A DNA stretch of 64,000 nucleotides from Pseudomonas asturiensis (GTDB taxonomy: Bacteria; Pseudomonadota; Gammaproteobacteria; Pseudomonadales; Pseudomonadaceae): NCBI RefSeq assembly GCF_900143095.1, contig NZ_FRDA01000008.1, positions 171,853 through 235,852 of the forward strand, given 5' to 3'. Below are positions 44,607 to 54,253 of the stretch, one piece after another (within the stretch, counting starts at the first letter, position 1; every line of letters starts with the position of its first letter). The notes below the pieces were generated by a model that was not told the origin of the DNA, ran no database searches, and saw nothing but the letters and a program-made list of their open reading frames with translations. The position numbers and the translations under genes were made by a program.

Positions 44607-46423
44607 CACCACTCCTGAAATTCGGAGGGTTGTCGCTGGCTCTCTTGTTGATCTCCAGCTGTTCCATGCAACGCATCAGCGAGTCTGCAAAGCGAGCAGA
44701 TGAGGTGGCTGAACAAGCATCTGGCTATGCAGCGGTTTCCCGAAATCAGCTTCAACCATCGCCTCGTGACACTGTGGTATTTAGCGATAAGCCTTGGGTG
44801 TCAACAAAACCCATCGTGGCTAAACGCGGACTACCGATTTCGGCCGATTGCGAACTCATTTATCGGCCCACCTCAAGCGTCGGCATCAACGACATAGCTC
44901 AGTACATAACGAAGGAGTGTGGTGTAAATGTCATCGTTTCCCCGGACGCTCTGAACCCAGGATCGCTCTCTGTCGGCGGATCCGCGCCCAGTGCTTCAGG
45001 AAACGCGACGACCACAGCAACATCTAACCCAGAAAGTCTTTCAGGGTTGTTGCCTGCAGGTGTGGTCGGCGGTATGCCTTTGACTGCCATGGGTTATACG
45101 CGGGGTAACGACTTCTCCGCCTCTACGATCTCCAGCCTGATCAACGGCATCAAGTACAGTGGCAAGGCATCAGGGCTTCTGGATCTGGCAACATCCCGAC
45201 TTGGGTTGTCTTGGTCGTACAACCATACAGAGCGCGTCATACGGGTCAACTACTTCGAAACTCGGAGCTTTGACGTTTATGCTTTTGGCGACAAACAAAC
45301 CATCGAGAGCACCGTACGCTCGGGTATGAACACATCTGCTGGTGTCGGGTCAGGATCAAGCAGCGGTTCAAGCGGTGGAACCTCGGGTACTTCAGGCTCG
45401 GGCTCGGGCGTGTCGGGCGATTCAGGCAGCAATCAAAGCACCAAAAGTACGCTGGAGTCGGCGATCCTTAATGACATCGCCAAAAGTGTTGGGTCCATGC
45501 TCAGTACGTCTCCAGCTGGCCGGATGTTCTTGTCGCCATCAACCGGAACGCTCACCGTCACGGACAGGCCTGAGGTACTGGCCCGTATAGATGACTTTCT
45601 GAACACAACCAATAACTCGATCACACAGCAGGTCCTGTTCAACGTCAAAGTGTTTGAAGTCACTTTGACGGATCAGGATCAGTTGGGGCTCAACTGGGCT
45701 GCAGTCTACAAGTCCCTCTCCAACAAGTGGGGCTTGTCTCTGTCAAATAACGTTGCTGGCATAAGCTCAAATGCAATCTCGGGGTCCATTGGTATCGTGG
45801 ACACTGCGAACTCAGCATTCGCCGGATCTAACGTGATCATCCAAGCACTTGCTGAGCAAGGTCGTGTATCGAATGTACGATCACCTTCCGTCACCACACT
45901 CAATTTACAGCCGGCACCGATTCAGATCGGTAATGTGAAAGGCTACATCGCGTCGACGTCGACAACCAACACATCACAGGTCGGCTCCAGCACCTCTCAA
46001 TCGCCCGCAACCATCACATCCGGCTTCAATATGACTCTGTTGCCTCGGGTCATGAATGAAAACGAAATGCTGGTGAAGATCGATATCAACATGAGCTCAA
46101 AACCCGATCTTCAAACGTTCACCAGCAATGGCTCAAGCGTGCAGGTACCAGAGTACGATGCCAAGAGTTTGAGCCCTAAAGTGAAGCTGCGCAGCGGGCA
46201 AACACTCATACTCTCAGGCTTTGATGAGATGAGCGAAAACGCTCTGAAACAAGGTGCTGGAAACCCTGGTTTTTGGGGGTTCGGCGGCAGCCAGATCCGG
46301 ACATCAACGCATACTGTCCTGGTGGTTTTGATCACTCCGATCCTACTGGGACAAGCAACAAAGAATTCATATTTTGATCAGGTAGCCCGCTCAAATATCG
46401 GCTCTGATGAGTGGGCTGCATAG
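44603..46423 (+). CDS. pilN: PilN: outer-membrane secretin of the thin pilus
   Basis: A 606-residue secretin lipoprotein (lipobox ISSC, Cys20). N-domains lie at about 75-280, a glycine/serine-rich stretch (SGSSSGSSGGTSG-like) at about 245-280, and the secretin core at about 330-590 with VRSPSVTTLNLQPAPI and the terminal SGFDEM region. It forms the outer-membrane pore for the type IVb conjugative pilus. Confidence 0.92.
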   Translation: MTPLLKFGGLSLALLLISSCSMQRISESAKRADEVAEQASGYAAVSRNQLQPSPRDTVVFSDKPWVSTKPIVAKRGLPISADCELIYRPTSSVGINDIAQYITKECGVNVIVSPDALNPGSLSVGGSAPSASGNATTTATSNPESLSGLLPAGVVGGMPLTAMGYTRGNDFSASTISSLINGIKYSGKASGLLDLATSRLGLSWSYNHTERVIRVNYFETRSFDVYAFGDKQTIESTVRSGMNTSAGVGSGSSSGSSGGTSGTSGSGSGVSGDSGSNQSTKSTLESAILNDIAKSVGSMLSTSPAGRMFLSPSTGTLTVTDRPEVLARIDDFLNTTNNSITQQVLFNVKVFEVTLTDQDQLGLNWAAVYKSLSNKWGLSLSNNVAGISSNAISGSIGIVDTANSAFAGSNVIIQALAEQGRVSNVRSPSVTTLNLQPAPIQIGNVKGYIASTSTTNTSQVGSSTSQSPATITSGFNMTLLPRVMNENEMLVKIDINMSSKPDLQTFTSNGSSVQVPEYDAKSLSPKVKLRSGQTLILSGFDEMSENALKQGAGNPGFWGFGGSQIRTSTHTVLVVLITPILLGQATKNSYFDQVARSNIGSDEWAA

Positions 46424-46425
46424 TC

Positions 46426-47751
46426 ATGGCCAACGCCTCCACCTCTGCAGACAAGTCTGTACAGATACTGAGCTACCACGGCAAGACATTCGTGACCGGC
46501 CTGTTCTGGCACCCATTAGGCAGCCTGAACGGGTACATGCGCGAAGCACGGCAGTTTGGTCGTCAGGAAAAGATGGACATTGTCGCCATCCGTCATACCC
46601 AATCAATTATTCAAGCAGGTTTTGTGGCTCGCAGCGCCGGAGCCGTCAAAGGCATGTACTCACTAGCTGCCACTTTGGCCGGGCAGTTGGGCTCATCATG
46701 GTTCGCCGCTTGGAGGCTCACGACGGATGAGGATCGGTATGCATTGGTTGCAGTCTACGAAGGCGCTGTCATACCTGGCTATGACCTTGTCGGGACTGCT
46801 GATGAGATTCAGCGCAAGGTAAGACAGCTGCTCAGCAGGTCAATCAACTTCGAAAAATCATACCTCCCGGCTGAGTTTGATAAAGATGCGGTGCCGCTCG
46901 ACATCGACGTACTGCTTTCCCCCGCTAATCTAAGACGCGAGTATCAGCTGCGGCCTTTGGCATTCGGTCTTTCTACCCATGAGTTGATGCGCTTGGCTGC
47001 ACTTTGCGCGGTCCTGGTATGCCTGACTCTGAGCTGGCAGCAGTGGAAAGCTTACAAGAACAGGCTGATCCTGGAAGCGAACATCGCCGCTGAGAAACAA
47101 CGCCAGGCAGAACTTGAGGAACTCAGTCAAAGAACCAATCAGACACAAACGATACAGGCCCTCGAGCACCCTTGGGCAAAGCGCCCCACTGCGATTGACT
47201 TTATCGAAGGCTGCAATAGCTCAATCGACTGGCTTCCACCGAGCATCGCTGGCTGGATCTTCATCAGCGCCGAATGCAACGGTGAACTGATCTCCGCGTC
47301 ATTCATGCGCACTGGCAACAGCACAACGGATGGATTCCTAGAGGCAACCAGAGGCTACCTCATAGACTCACCTCTGTTCAGCGCTGATCGAAACAACGCG
47401 TCCATAAGACTAGGCCTCCATCTAAAGCTTGCGGGTGACGAAGAGTTATCAAGCGCCGAAGAGGCATTTTCGCGCCTGACGTCTTGGCTACATGCACAAA
47501 GTCTGGCCCCTACGTTCAAGGAAGTAGTGGACGTTTTACCTCAGCCAGCTCCACTGCCAGGCCAATCCACAATCGTGCCCCCCCTCGTACCGGACTGGAA
47601 ACACTTCGAATTCAGCTACGACAGCTCGCTGCCACCTGCAGTTGCTTTGCGAGGGGTGCCAGATACGGGCCTACGTGTGCGGGAGATCAAAACCAGCATG
47701 CGCAACAAAAAATTGACCTGGACAGTGACAGGGGACCTGTATGCAAAGTAG
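46426..47751 (+). CDS. pilO: PilO: type IVb pilus assembly protein
   Basis: A 441-residue PilO2-type protein. It has an N-terminal soluble part, one membrane helix at about 187-205 (LAALCAVLVCLTLSWQQW) followed by a coiled coil (RQAELEELSQRTNQTQ), and a C-terminal periplasmic domain. It bridges the inner-membrane platform and secretin. ATG 46426 is used; GTG 46411 would overlap pilN. The end overlaps pilP by 11 bases. Confidence 0.85.
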   Translation: MANASTSADKSVQILSYHGKTFVTGLFWHPLGSLNGYMREARQFGRQEKMDIVAIRHTQSIIQAGFVARSAGAVKGMYSLAATLAGQLGSSWFAAWRLTTDEDRYALVAVYEGAVIPGYDLVGTADEIQRKVRQLLSRSINFEKSYLPAEFDKDAVPLDIDVLLSPANLRREYQLRPLAFGLSTHELMRLAALCAVLVCLTLSWQQWKAYKNRLILEANIAAEKQRQAELEELSQRTNQTQTIQALEHPWAKRPTAIDFIEGCNSSIDWLPPSIAGWIFISAECNGELISASFMRTGNSTTDGFLEATRGYLIDSPLFSADRNNASIRLGLHLKLAGDEELSSAEEAFSRLTSWLHAQSLAPTFKEVVDVLPQPAPLPGQSTIVPPLVPDWKHFEFSYDSSLPPAVALRGVPDTGLRVREIKTSMRNKKLTWTVTGDLYAK

Positions 47752-48223
47752 ATCGACACTCTCATTGCTCGTTGCTCTGGTCGGCTACACGAGCGCCTGC
47801 CTCGCAGCCGAACTAAGCCCATCCACACCCATAAATATCGGCGTTCTCTCAGAGGTTCAGAGCGAAACGATCTTGCTTCAGGCTCGAGCTGAGAAGGCAA
47901 AGGCTGAACGCTCGCTAAACGGTGACGTGACAACAACTGCTGTTCAAACGGTACCGCCGTATCCCCCCGAAGCTGCTCGTTCCTCTGCCGACGCTGGTGT
48001 CGCGGACCAGCCTCTTCCCGTCGTCACGATGGTTTCGGGATCTACTCGTGCGCCACAAGCGACATTGCTTTACAGCGGAGGTTTCGAGATTGAGGCCAAC
48101 ACATTAGGGGCTGAACTTCCGGGTGGTTACAAACTTGCAAAAATCAGCCTGGATGGAGTGGTGCTCACACGCGCGGGAAAAATGTACCCATTAGGGTTTT
48201 CCAGCCGCGCTCCACAGCATTGA
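47741..48223 (+). CDS. pilP: PilP: type IVb pilus biogenesis protein
   Basis: A 160-residue exported protein with signal peptide (MQSRSTLSLLVALVGYTSACLA) and the short C-terminal PilP domain (YKLAKISLDGVVLTRAGK). It is the periplasmic partner of PilN and PilO. Position and length agree with PilP of R64 and related integrative elements. Confidence 0.85.
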   Translation: MQSRSTLSLLVALVGYTSACLAAELSPSTPINIGVLSEVQSETILLQARAEKAKAERSLNGDVTTTAVQTVPPYPPEAARSSADAGVADQPLPVVTMVSGSTRAPQATLLYSGGFEIEANTLGAELPGGYKLAKISLDGVVLTRAGKMYPLGFSSRAPQH

Positions 48224-48232
48224 GAACTCCAG

Positions 48233-49795
48233 ATGAATAGCATCGCTTTTACGCGTGTGGAACCAGCATCAACCGAAGACGCGCTAGACCTTCCGGCGAT
48301 CGACTCCCGAGAGTATGAGCGTCTTCTGACAAGCCCTGGTAACACTTGGGAACTCAGCGCTGAGCTCAGACAGCTTTGCGCTCTGACTGCTTCAGGACAG
48401 CTCTACGTTTCGTCACAGCACCTGAATGATCACTATGTTATGGCGCTGATGGATAGGCTTGAGCGTTCCGGAATGGAATTCACGGTCCATAAAGTCACCA
48501 TGAGCGACATAAAGGCGATGTACCAGGCTCATTCAAGTGCCGACGACTCGCCCAGCGGAAAAATGAGCAACACCCAGCGACAACAGGCGGTTATCAAGAT
48601 ATTGGGCCAAGCTCACCAACGGGACGTCAGCGATGTTCACTTCGTTGTTGGCCATGAGATCACCCATATCCTGTTTCGTGAGCACGGATTATTGAGTGAG
48701 TTCGCCCAGATCCCAACGTCCATAGGTATTGAGTATTGCTCAGCCTTGTACAACACAATGTGTGATGTGCAGAAGGAACACTACCAACCGGCGATCCCCC
48801 AAGATGCTCGTGTGAGCCGCACATATGTCGACCAGCTAGGGTTGTTTGGCGCCCGCGTTGCGACAAGGCCTTTGGTCGAAGGCCCATTGATGGTGTTGCG
48901 TCTCCTATCGGACGACAAAAAGAAGCAGTCACTGCAGGAGCTCGGGTTTCTGCCAGAGCAAATCCGGCTCATGAAGCGACTCTACAGCCTGCCCTACGGC
49001 GTAGTTCTGGTAACAGGCCCCACCGGGTCAGGCAAGTCCAAATCTTTGCAGATTCTGATCAACCTGATAGCAACAGAATCGAAAGGGACCAAGCACATTC
49101 TCACTGTGGAGGATCCTCCGGAATATCCGTTGATGGCGAACCAATCGCCGAAGGGCAATGAGGAGACATGGGACAGCGCGATTACTAACAGCATGCGGCT
49201 CGATCCGGACGTGCTGATGTACGGAGAAATTCGCGATCTAGCATCTGCTCAGGCCGCGTTTCGGGGAGGAATGACCGGTCACCTCGTGAAAAGTACGCTT
49301 CATACAAACAACGCTGTAGGGTCGCTGCAACGTTTACAGGACATGGGTGTCGATCAAAGCCTGGTAACAGACCCAGCGCTAATGGCCGGCATCATCAATC
49401 AGTCCTTGCTCCCGGTGCTGTGCAAGGGTTGTCGTGTCCGGGCACGGGATCATCTTCAGGAACTGGACGATGACCTCAAAGCGCGCCTCTTAACAATGAC
49501 GCATATCTCGGGTGTTTACCTTCATGGAGCAGGTTGCGCTGATTGTCGAGGTTTGGGCGTTACCGATAGGACCGCGGTTGGAGAGGTGCTGGTCCCTACC
49601 CAGAAATTCATGCGGATTTTCCGTGAACATGGAGCCGGAGAAGCACGCAATTACTGGGTCAACGAGATGGGAGGCATCACCAAGACAGCTCACGCTCTGA
49701 TGAAAATAAACGACGGTATGATTGACCCCCGCATGGCGGAAACGATCATCGGCCCGCTGGACTTTGATCGATTTGTGTTGGAGCAGCAGCCATGA
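48233..49795 (+). CDS. pilQ: PilQ: extension ATPase of the thin pilus
   Basis: A 520-residue GspE-family ATPase. Walker A is GPTGSGKS near residue 262, Asp box EDPPEYP near 295, and Walker B/His box MYGEIRDLASAQ and TLHTNNAVGSL follow. A zinc-like CKGCR and CADCRG pair lies near 405-440. It powers polymerisation of PilS. Its stop overlaps pilR by four bases. Confidence 0.9.
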   Translation: MNSIAFTRVEPASTEDALDLPAIDSREYERLLTSPGNTWELSAELRQLCALTASGQLYVSSQHLNDHYVMALMDRLERSGMEFTVHKVTMSDIKAMYQAHSSADDSPSGKMSNTQRQQAVIKILGQAHQRDVSDVHFVVGHEITHILFREHGLLSEFAQIPTSIGIEYCSALYNTMCDVQKEHYQPAIPQDARVSRTYVDQLGLFGARVATRPLVEGPLMVLRLLSDDKKKQSLQELGFLPEQIRLMKRLYSLPYGVVLVTGPTGSGKSKSLQILINLIATESKGTKHILTVEDPPEYPLMANQSPKGNEETWDSAITNSMRLDPDVLMYGEIRDLASAQAAFRGGMTGHLVKSTLHTNNAVGSLQRLQDMGVDQSLVTDPALMAGIINQSLLPVLCKGCRVRARDHLQELDDDLKARLLTMTHISGVYLHGAGCADCRGLGVTDRTAVGEVLVPTQKFMRIFREHGAGEARNYWVNEMGGITKTAHALMKINDGMIDPRMAETIIGPLDFDRFVLEQQP

Positions 49796-50919
49796 TCTCG
49801 AGATGTTTCGATGCTTGGTCATCGCTGTCCGAGGCATGGTATTCAACACAGTTTGGCGGCAAAGAGCGCATACAGTTCTACGAGAGCATGGTTGCTCTTC
49901 TGGAAAATGGCGTTGCCATAGATATTGCACTCGACGAGGTCGGATCGATCTACGGTGACCGTGAGAAAAAGGAAGAATCCACGGGTAAGCACAAAACCTT
50001 CAGATCGTCCAACCATCCGATCGATCTTGCGTGCACGGGAATGCTGCTCAGCGTGCGTAATGGTAAGAGCTTTGCCTTCTCCTGCAGATCCTGGATGCCG
50101 CCACAGGAAACCTCGATCATCGAAGCAGGAGAGAAATCGGGGAGTCTGGAGCAGGCGTTCTTTGACTGCGTGCGCATCATTGAGGCACGACAGCGAATCA
50201 CTTCCCTGGTTATGACCACCACCCTTTATCCAGCGCTGCTTTGGGGCTTAATGGCCTACTTGCTGCACATCATCGCAACCAAGATGGTGCCGGCAATGGC
50301 TCGAATGTCTAACCCAGAAACGTGGAGTGGCGCACCTTATTTTCTCTACCTGATTTCGAATTTTGTGAATAACTGGGGGCTGGTAGCACTGCTGAGCTTT
50401 CTGACGTTCGTGGTCGCTTCTGTGGTGACTTTGCCCTACTTCCGAGGCCCATTTCGTGTGTATCTGGAGCGTTTTCCACCTTGGTCCATTTACAAGGCGA
50501 TGCACGGCTCAACTTTTCTGCTCAACATCGCAGTAATGCTGAGATCAAACATAGGGCAGATCGACGCATTAGATGCTCTCGCTCTCAACGCTACACCTTG
50601 GATGCGTGAGCGCCTGGCTGCAGCTCGATATGGCGTGAGCATGGGTAAAAACTTTGGTGTTGCGCTCAAGATCGCGGGACACAATTTCCCGGACAAAATG
50701 GCCGTTCACTTTCTCTGCGTATTGGCCACTCGCAAGAGCTTCTCGGAATCCATTCACCGCTTCAGTAATCGGTGGCTGGACAACTCGCTTAAGCAAGTCG
50801 AGCTCTACGCACGCGGTGTCCTAATCGCGTCGTCTGTAGCTATGGGAATGCTGATGGTCCTTGTACTCGTTGGCACCTACAGCATGCAGGCCAACATCAC
50901 TACCACCTTTACACACTGA
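49792..50919 (+). CDS. pilR: PilR: inner-membrane platform of the thin pilus
   Basis: A 375-residue GspF-family protein with helices at about 150-165, 185-220 and 345-365 and two T2SSF-like halves (GEKSGSLEQAFFDC and the FPDKMAVHFL region). It works with PilQ. It shares only fold with the chromosomal PilC at 10911-12128. Confidence 0.9.
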   Translation: MISRCFDAWSSLSEAWYSTQFGGKERIQFYESMVALLENGVAIDIALDEVGSIYGDREKKEESTGKHKTFRSSNHPIDLACTGMLLSVRNGKSFAFSCRSWMPPQETSIIEAGEKSGSLEQAFFDCVRIIEARQRITSLVMTTTLYPALLWGLMAYLLHIIATKMVPAMARMSNPETWSGAPYFLYLISNFVNNWGLVALLSFLTFVVASVVTLPYFRGPFRVYLERFPPWSIYKAMHGSTFLLNIAVMLRSNIGQIDALDALALNATPWMRERLAAARYGVSMGKNFGVALKIAGHNFPDKMAVHFLCVLATRKSFSESIHRFSNRWLDNSLKQVELYARGVLIASSVAMGMLMVLVLVGTYSMQANITTTFTH

Positions 50920-50938
50920 CATTACAGAGGCATCAAAT

Positions 50939-51451
50939 ATGAAAACGAGAGCATCACAATACGGCTTCATCGACTTGTCGATGATCTTCGTACTGATATG
51001 CATTGCGGTCGGTGTAGGCTATGCAATGTACAACGGAGGAAGTTTACTTGGCAGTTCCGACGTCAACAACGAGCAATCCAACATAGGGATGCTGATAGCA
51101 AATACCCACAAGCTGAAAGGAAGTTCTGGGTATGGCGCTTCAGGCACGAATCTTGTGCCACAGCTTGCAGCAGCTAAAGGCCTGCCTAACATGACCTATT
51201 CGGGCGGAACGCTTTATAACTCATGGAGCGGATCTGTTTCAGTTGTATCAGCCGGTATGTCGTTTGTCATCACTCAAAATGGATTGCCGCAAGATGCATG
51301 CGTCAGTTTGGCAACGAAAATCGGAAGAGGTCAGAAAGTTTCGACCTCGCTGAATGGGGGTACCAGTTCCTCGGGTGAGATTGACTCGGCAACAGCCGCT
51401 GCCAGCTGCACAGACGGCAATACAAACTCAGTTGCCTGGACTTCAAACTGA
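50939..51451 (+). CDS. pilS: PilS: major prepilin of the thin pilus
   Basis: A 170-residue type IVb prepilin. The leader is MKTRASQYG with cleavage before FIDLSMIFVLICIAVGV. A disulfide pair is likely between DACVSLA and ASCTDG, as in R64 and CFA/III pilins. Mature residue 5 is Ser rather than the usual Glu. The start at 50939 has AGAGG ten bases upstream; the longer frame is in pilR. It would be cleaved by a dedicated peptidase or by PilD. Confidence 0.85.
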   Translation: MKTRASQYGFIDLSMIFVLICIAVGVGYAMYNGGSLLGSSDVNNEQSNIGMLIANTHKLKGSSGYGASGTNLVPQLAAAKGLPNMTYSGGTLYNSWSGSVSVVSAGMSFVITQNGLPQDACVSLATKIGRGQKVSTSLNGGTSSSGEIDSATAAASCTDGNTNSVAWTSN

Positions 51452-52388
51452 ATGACCGCAGTCACTGGGGCCAACTTTGTCGATCTCTATCTTGGAGAAG
51501 ATTACAGCGACGTAAAAGGCCTTCATGGCGCGGTAGCTCGTAGAATCGCAACACCTATTGATTGGGAAAGGGACGTCGTTCATTTAAGAGAGCGGTGTCT
51601 CTCACATTTCAGTGCCAATCACGATCCTGAGTTCTCACTAATCGAGGATGGAGTGCTGCTCAGAGTAACGCAGTTTGTAGATCCATTTGGAAAGAATGTT
51701 TTTGTGCTGCGTAAATCCAGTATCGAGATCAGGGATATCATGGAGCTGGGCTTCCCGACGGAACTGCTTTCAACTCTCATGGACGAGGTTGTGCGCGGTC
51801 TGGTTATTTTTTGCGGGGACATGGGTGTTGGTAAAACCTCAAGTGCAGTAGCGCTGCTGGTAGGGCGGCTACAGCAGCACGGCGGAATTGCCATCGCAGC
51901 CGAAGATCCCCAAGAAACAAATCTAGGGGGGGGTACATGGATTGGGGAGATGCATCCAAGTTCAAGTATCCAGAGCGAACGGTGGTTACGAGGAAAGTTT
52001 GATACGTGCCTTACGAACAGGAGCGGACATGATCTATGTCGGAGAAATACGTGACATAGCTTCGGCCGCTCAGATTGTGAGAGCATCAATCAACGGTAAC
52101 TTTATTATTACTACCGGGCACAGTGGCTCGATCCCCGATGTCTTGGAGCGATTTGCGTCTTTGGCTCAACCTCACATCAGCAATGCCCGAGAAATACTCG
52201 CAAAGGGACTTGTGGCTGTTGTACATCAAAGTCTTGAAAGCATAGGGTCCAAGAAAATCTTGAAAGTTAAAAGCCTCGTGCTAACAGGTAACGACGGGGC
52301 CGCCATCAGAGAAAAAATTCGATCTGGCCACATCCAACAGATCGAACAAGACGTGGAAAACCAATCGAAGAGGAGTCTCTGGGGATGA
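51452..52388 (+). pseudogene. pilT: PilT-type ATPase interrupted by a frameshift in a G-tract
   Basis: Two overlapping frames together make one GspE/PilT ATPase. The first (51452-52054) has Walker A GDMGVGKTS and AEDPQETNL, then runs into unrelated sequence. The second frame resumes exactly after it with GRCIQVQVSRANGGYEES and MIYVGEIRDIASA and ends at 52388 overlapping pilV. The switch falls at eight consecutive G (51926-51933). With seven G the frame would read through as ETNLGGVHGLGRCIQV. Thus it is either inactive, phase-variable, or a sequencing error. Confidence 0.85.
51926..51933 (+). repeat. Run of eight G in pilT
   Basis: The homopolymer GGGGGGGG in ATCTA-G8-TACATGG puts pilT out of frame by +1 base. 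Poly-G tracts of this length are slippage-prone. Confidence 0.9.
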
Positions 52389-53671
52389 TTGGACATACTC
52401 ATTCAAGAATGCGCGGTTTCGTATCTATCGAACTGATATTTGCTCTGATCGTGGTCAGCCTTATGACAGCTATCGGCATCAACGTTGCTTCAAACTGGTC
52501 GGCATCACAGAGCTATCTAGTCGCAGCGCAGCAGCAGCAAACTGTGGCTGAAGCAGCCAGCAGATACTTGAAAGATAATTTCATTGCGGTCTCAAATGCA
52601 GCGAATGCAGCGCCTGTACAAGTCACGGTCCCGATGCTAAGAAACGCCGGCTATCTCGCGGCGGGTTTCTCAGACAATAACGCGTTTGGCCAAACGTTCT
52701 TGGCGTTGGCCCGAAAATCAGGCAGCACTCAACTCGAATCTATAGTCATCACTACAGGCGGTGAATCAATCGACGAAATTGGAACCCGAGAAATAGCTGA
52801 AAATCTAGGCGGCACCGGTGGTTTTGTTCCTGTCGCGACTCCCACCACAGTACAAGGCACGCGAGGTGGCTGGCAAGTTAACCTCACAAACTTCGGTATT
52901 AACCCCGGCGCGGGGCATACAGCGAGTGCCTTATTCCTTTTAGATGGAACTTTGGCGAATGACTACCTTTACCGGAATTTCATAGCTGGAAAGCCTGAGC
53001 TCAACCGAATGAATACCGGGCTGGACATGGGGGCAAACAACGTTACTAATGCCAACAACATTACAGGCAGTGGAGAAATAAAAGGCGACACTCTGAAATC
53101 TGACGATCGCACCGAAGTAGGAGAGTATATTGATCTTCAAAGTGAAGAAGTAGAAGGTACAGCTTGCGAGAAAATTGGCCTTGTAAGCAAGACAGAGTCA
53201 GGCCTCCTACTGTCATGTCAGAAAATTGGTACGACGACTATTTGGACGGCATCACGCGGCGGTGCTTTCGGAGGTGCGTTCATGATCAGCTTAAACTCAA
53301 AATCCTGTGCGGCGCCGAATCCAGTAACCGGAGATTGTAATTGCCCAAGAGGTTTTTCGCCCACAAGTTCAGGTTGGATCGGGGTATCTGCTGACACCTA
53401 TCAGTCCGGCGAATGCATTGTTGACGCAAAATTTGTTGGGACGTATACGACTCAAAATGTGGTGCAGGTTTTTATCGCTCCCCAAAAACCGACTACTACC
53501 ACATCAAGCTGTCGCACAGGTACACCGAACACACAGCCAGGCTGCACTTGCCCTATCGGATCAATACCAGTCCCACAACTCGCGAAAGTTACTAACTACA
53601 CTGACTCGATAAATGGAATCATCGACATTAGAACAGAAAGAATAGAGTACTGGTGCATATCTAGAGCGTAA
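52385..53671 (+). CDS. pilV: PilV: minor pilin / tip adhesin of the thin pilus
   Basis: A 428-residue prepilin-like adhesin with cleavage site MRG|FVSIELIFALIVV (Glu5 present) and a shufflon-type PilV N-terminal domain (about 10-250: LRNAGYLAAGF, LDMGANNVTNANNI). The C-terminal 170 residues are cysteine-rich (CNCPRGFSP, CTCPIGSIPVP) and likely bind the recipient. In R64 the C-terminus is switched by an Rci recombinase; no shufflon repeats or rci gene are visible here. Its start overlaps the pilT end. Confidence 0.87.
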   Translation: MIGHTHSRMRGFVSIELIFALIVVSLMTAIGINVASNWSASQSYLVAAQQQQTVAEAASRYLKDNFIAVSNAANAAPVQVTVPMLRNAGYLAAGFSDNNAFGQTFLALARKSGSTQLESIVITTGGESIDEIGTREIAENLGGTGGFVPVATPTTVQGTRGGWQVNLTNFGINPGAGHTASALFLLDGTLANDYLYRNFIAGKPELNRMNTGLDMGANNVTNANNITGSGEIKGDTLKSDDRTEVGEYIDLQSEEVEGTACEKIGLVSKTESGLLLSCQKIGTTTIWTASRGGAFGGAFMISLNSKSCAAPNPVTGDCNCPRGFSPTSSGWIGVSADTYQSGECIVDAKFVGTYTTQNVVQVFIAPQKPTTTTSSCRTGTPNTQPGCTCPIGSIPVPQLAKVTNYTDSINGIIDIRTERIEYWCISRA

Positions 53672-53762
53672 CGTCTATAGCCGCTGGCCATTGGACTGGT
53701 AAAAACTTAGAGGCTACACACTTCTATCCTTCTAGGACAATTCTGAACGGCGGGGTTTAAAA

Positions 53763-54203
53763 ATGCCTATTTACTGGGTCATCTTGCTAATACTAAGCGT
53801 CGGTATTGCAGTACTAGAACGCATCAGCGAACGCGCAGAGACAGGCTCTCAGTACGCAGACACTACTTCAATCGCCCGAAGCCTTTTGACGTACCGAAAT
53901 GCGCTTGCTGAATATGCTTACACTCATAAAGCTGCAGTTGGACCGGTCCCTGAAACCGCTTTGGCTCTCCCGAATTGGTATTTCCACATTCCCAGAATCA
54001 ACGGTTACGTTTTGTCCGGCGCGAGCTTCACCTACTATGCGAGTCCACCCAAAGGACTTGTTGCCGAACTGGTTAGCCTAACGGAATCATCAGTGGCAGT
54101 CGGCTATGTTCAAGCGGGCAAACTCATCAGCCCATCCGCAGGCGCAACGGATATTGTGGTTCCCTCCGCGATACCTAACGGTGCTGCGATAGCTTTTCAA
54201 TAG
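53763..54203 (+). CDS. pilM: PilM: type IVb pilus protein
   Basis: A 146-residue protein with an N-terminal membrane helix (IYWVILLILSVGIAVLE) and a small periplasmic domain (LLTYRNALAEYAYTHKAAVGPV), matching the PilM family of R64-like thin pili. It is the last recognisable pilus gene, 91 bases after pilV. Fifty bases later the convergent recombinase gene ends. Confidence 0.82.
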   Translation: MPIYWVILLILSVGIAVLERISERAETGSQYADTTSIARSLLTYRNALAEYAYTHKAAVGPVPETALALPNWYFHIPRINGYVLSGASFTYYASPPKGLVAELVSLTESSVAVGYVQAGKLISPSAGATDIVVPSAIPNGAAIAFQ

Positions 54204-54253
54204 AAACCCCCATGCCTGCATTAACGCTTACCTAGGGCGTATTGCTGCCGGGC

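Noticed and set aside
51452..52388. Programmed ribosomal frameshifting as explanation for split pilT
   Set aside because: The split needs a +1 shift at a plain G-tract, with no slow codon, stimulatory pseudoknot or Shine-Dalgarno-like stimulator that I can identify. Mutation, slippage or sequencing error is more likely.
52385..53671. A PilV shufflon
   Set aside because: No inverted repeat boxes or alternative C-terminal segments follow pilV, and the recombinase at 54254 is not recognisably Rci-like.
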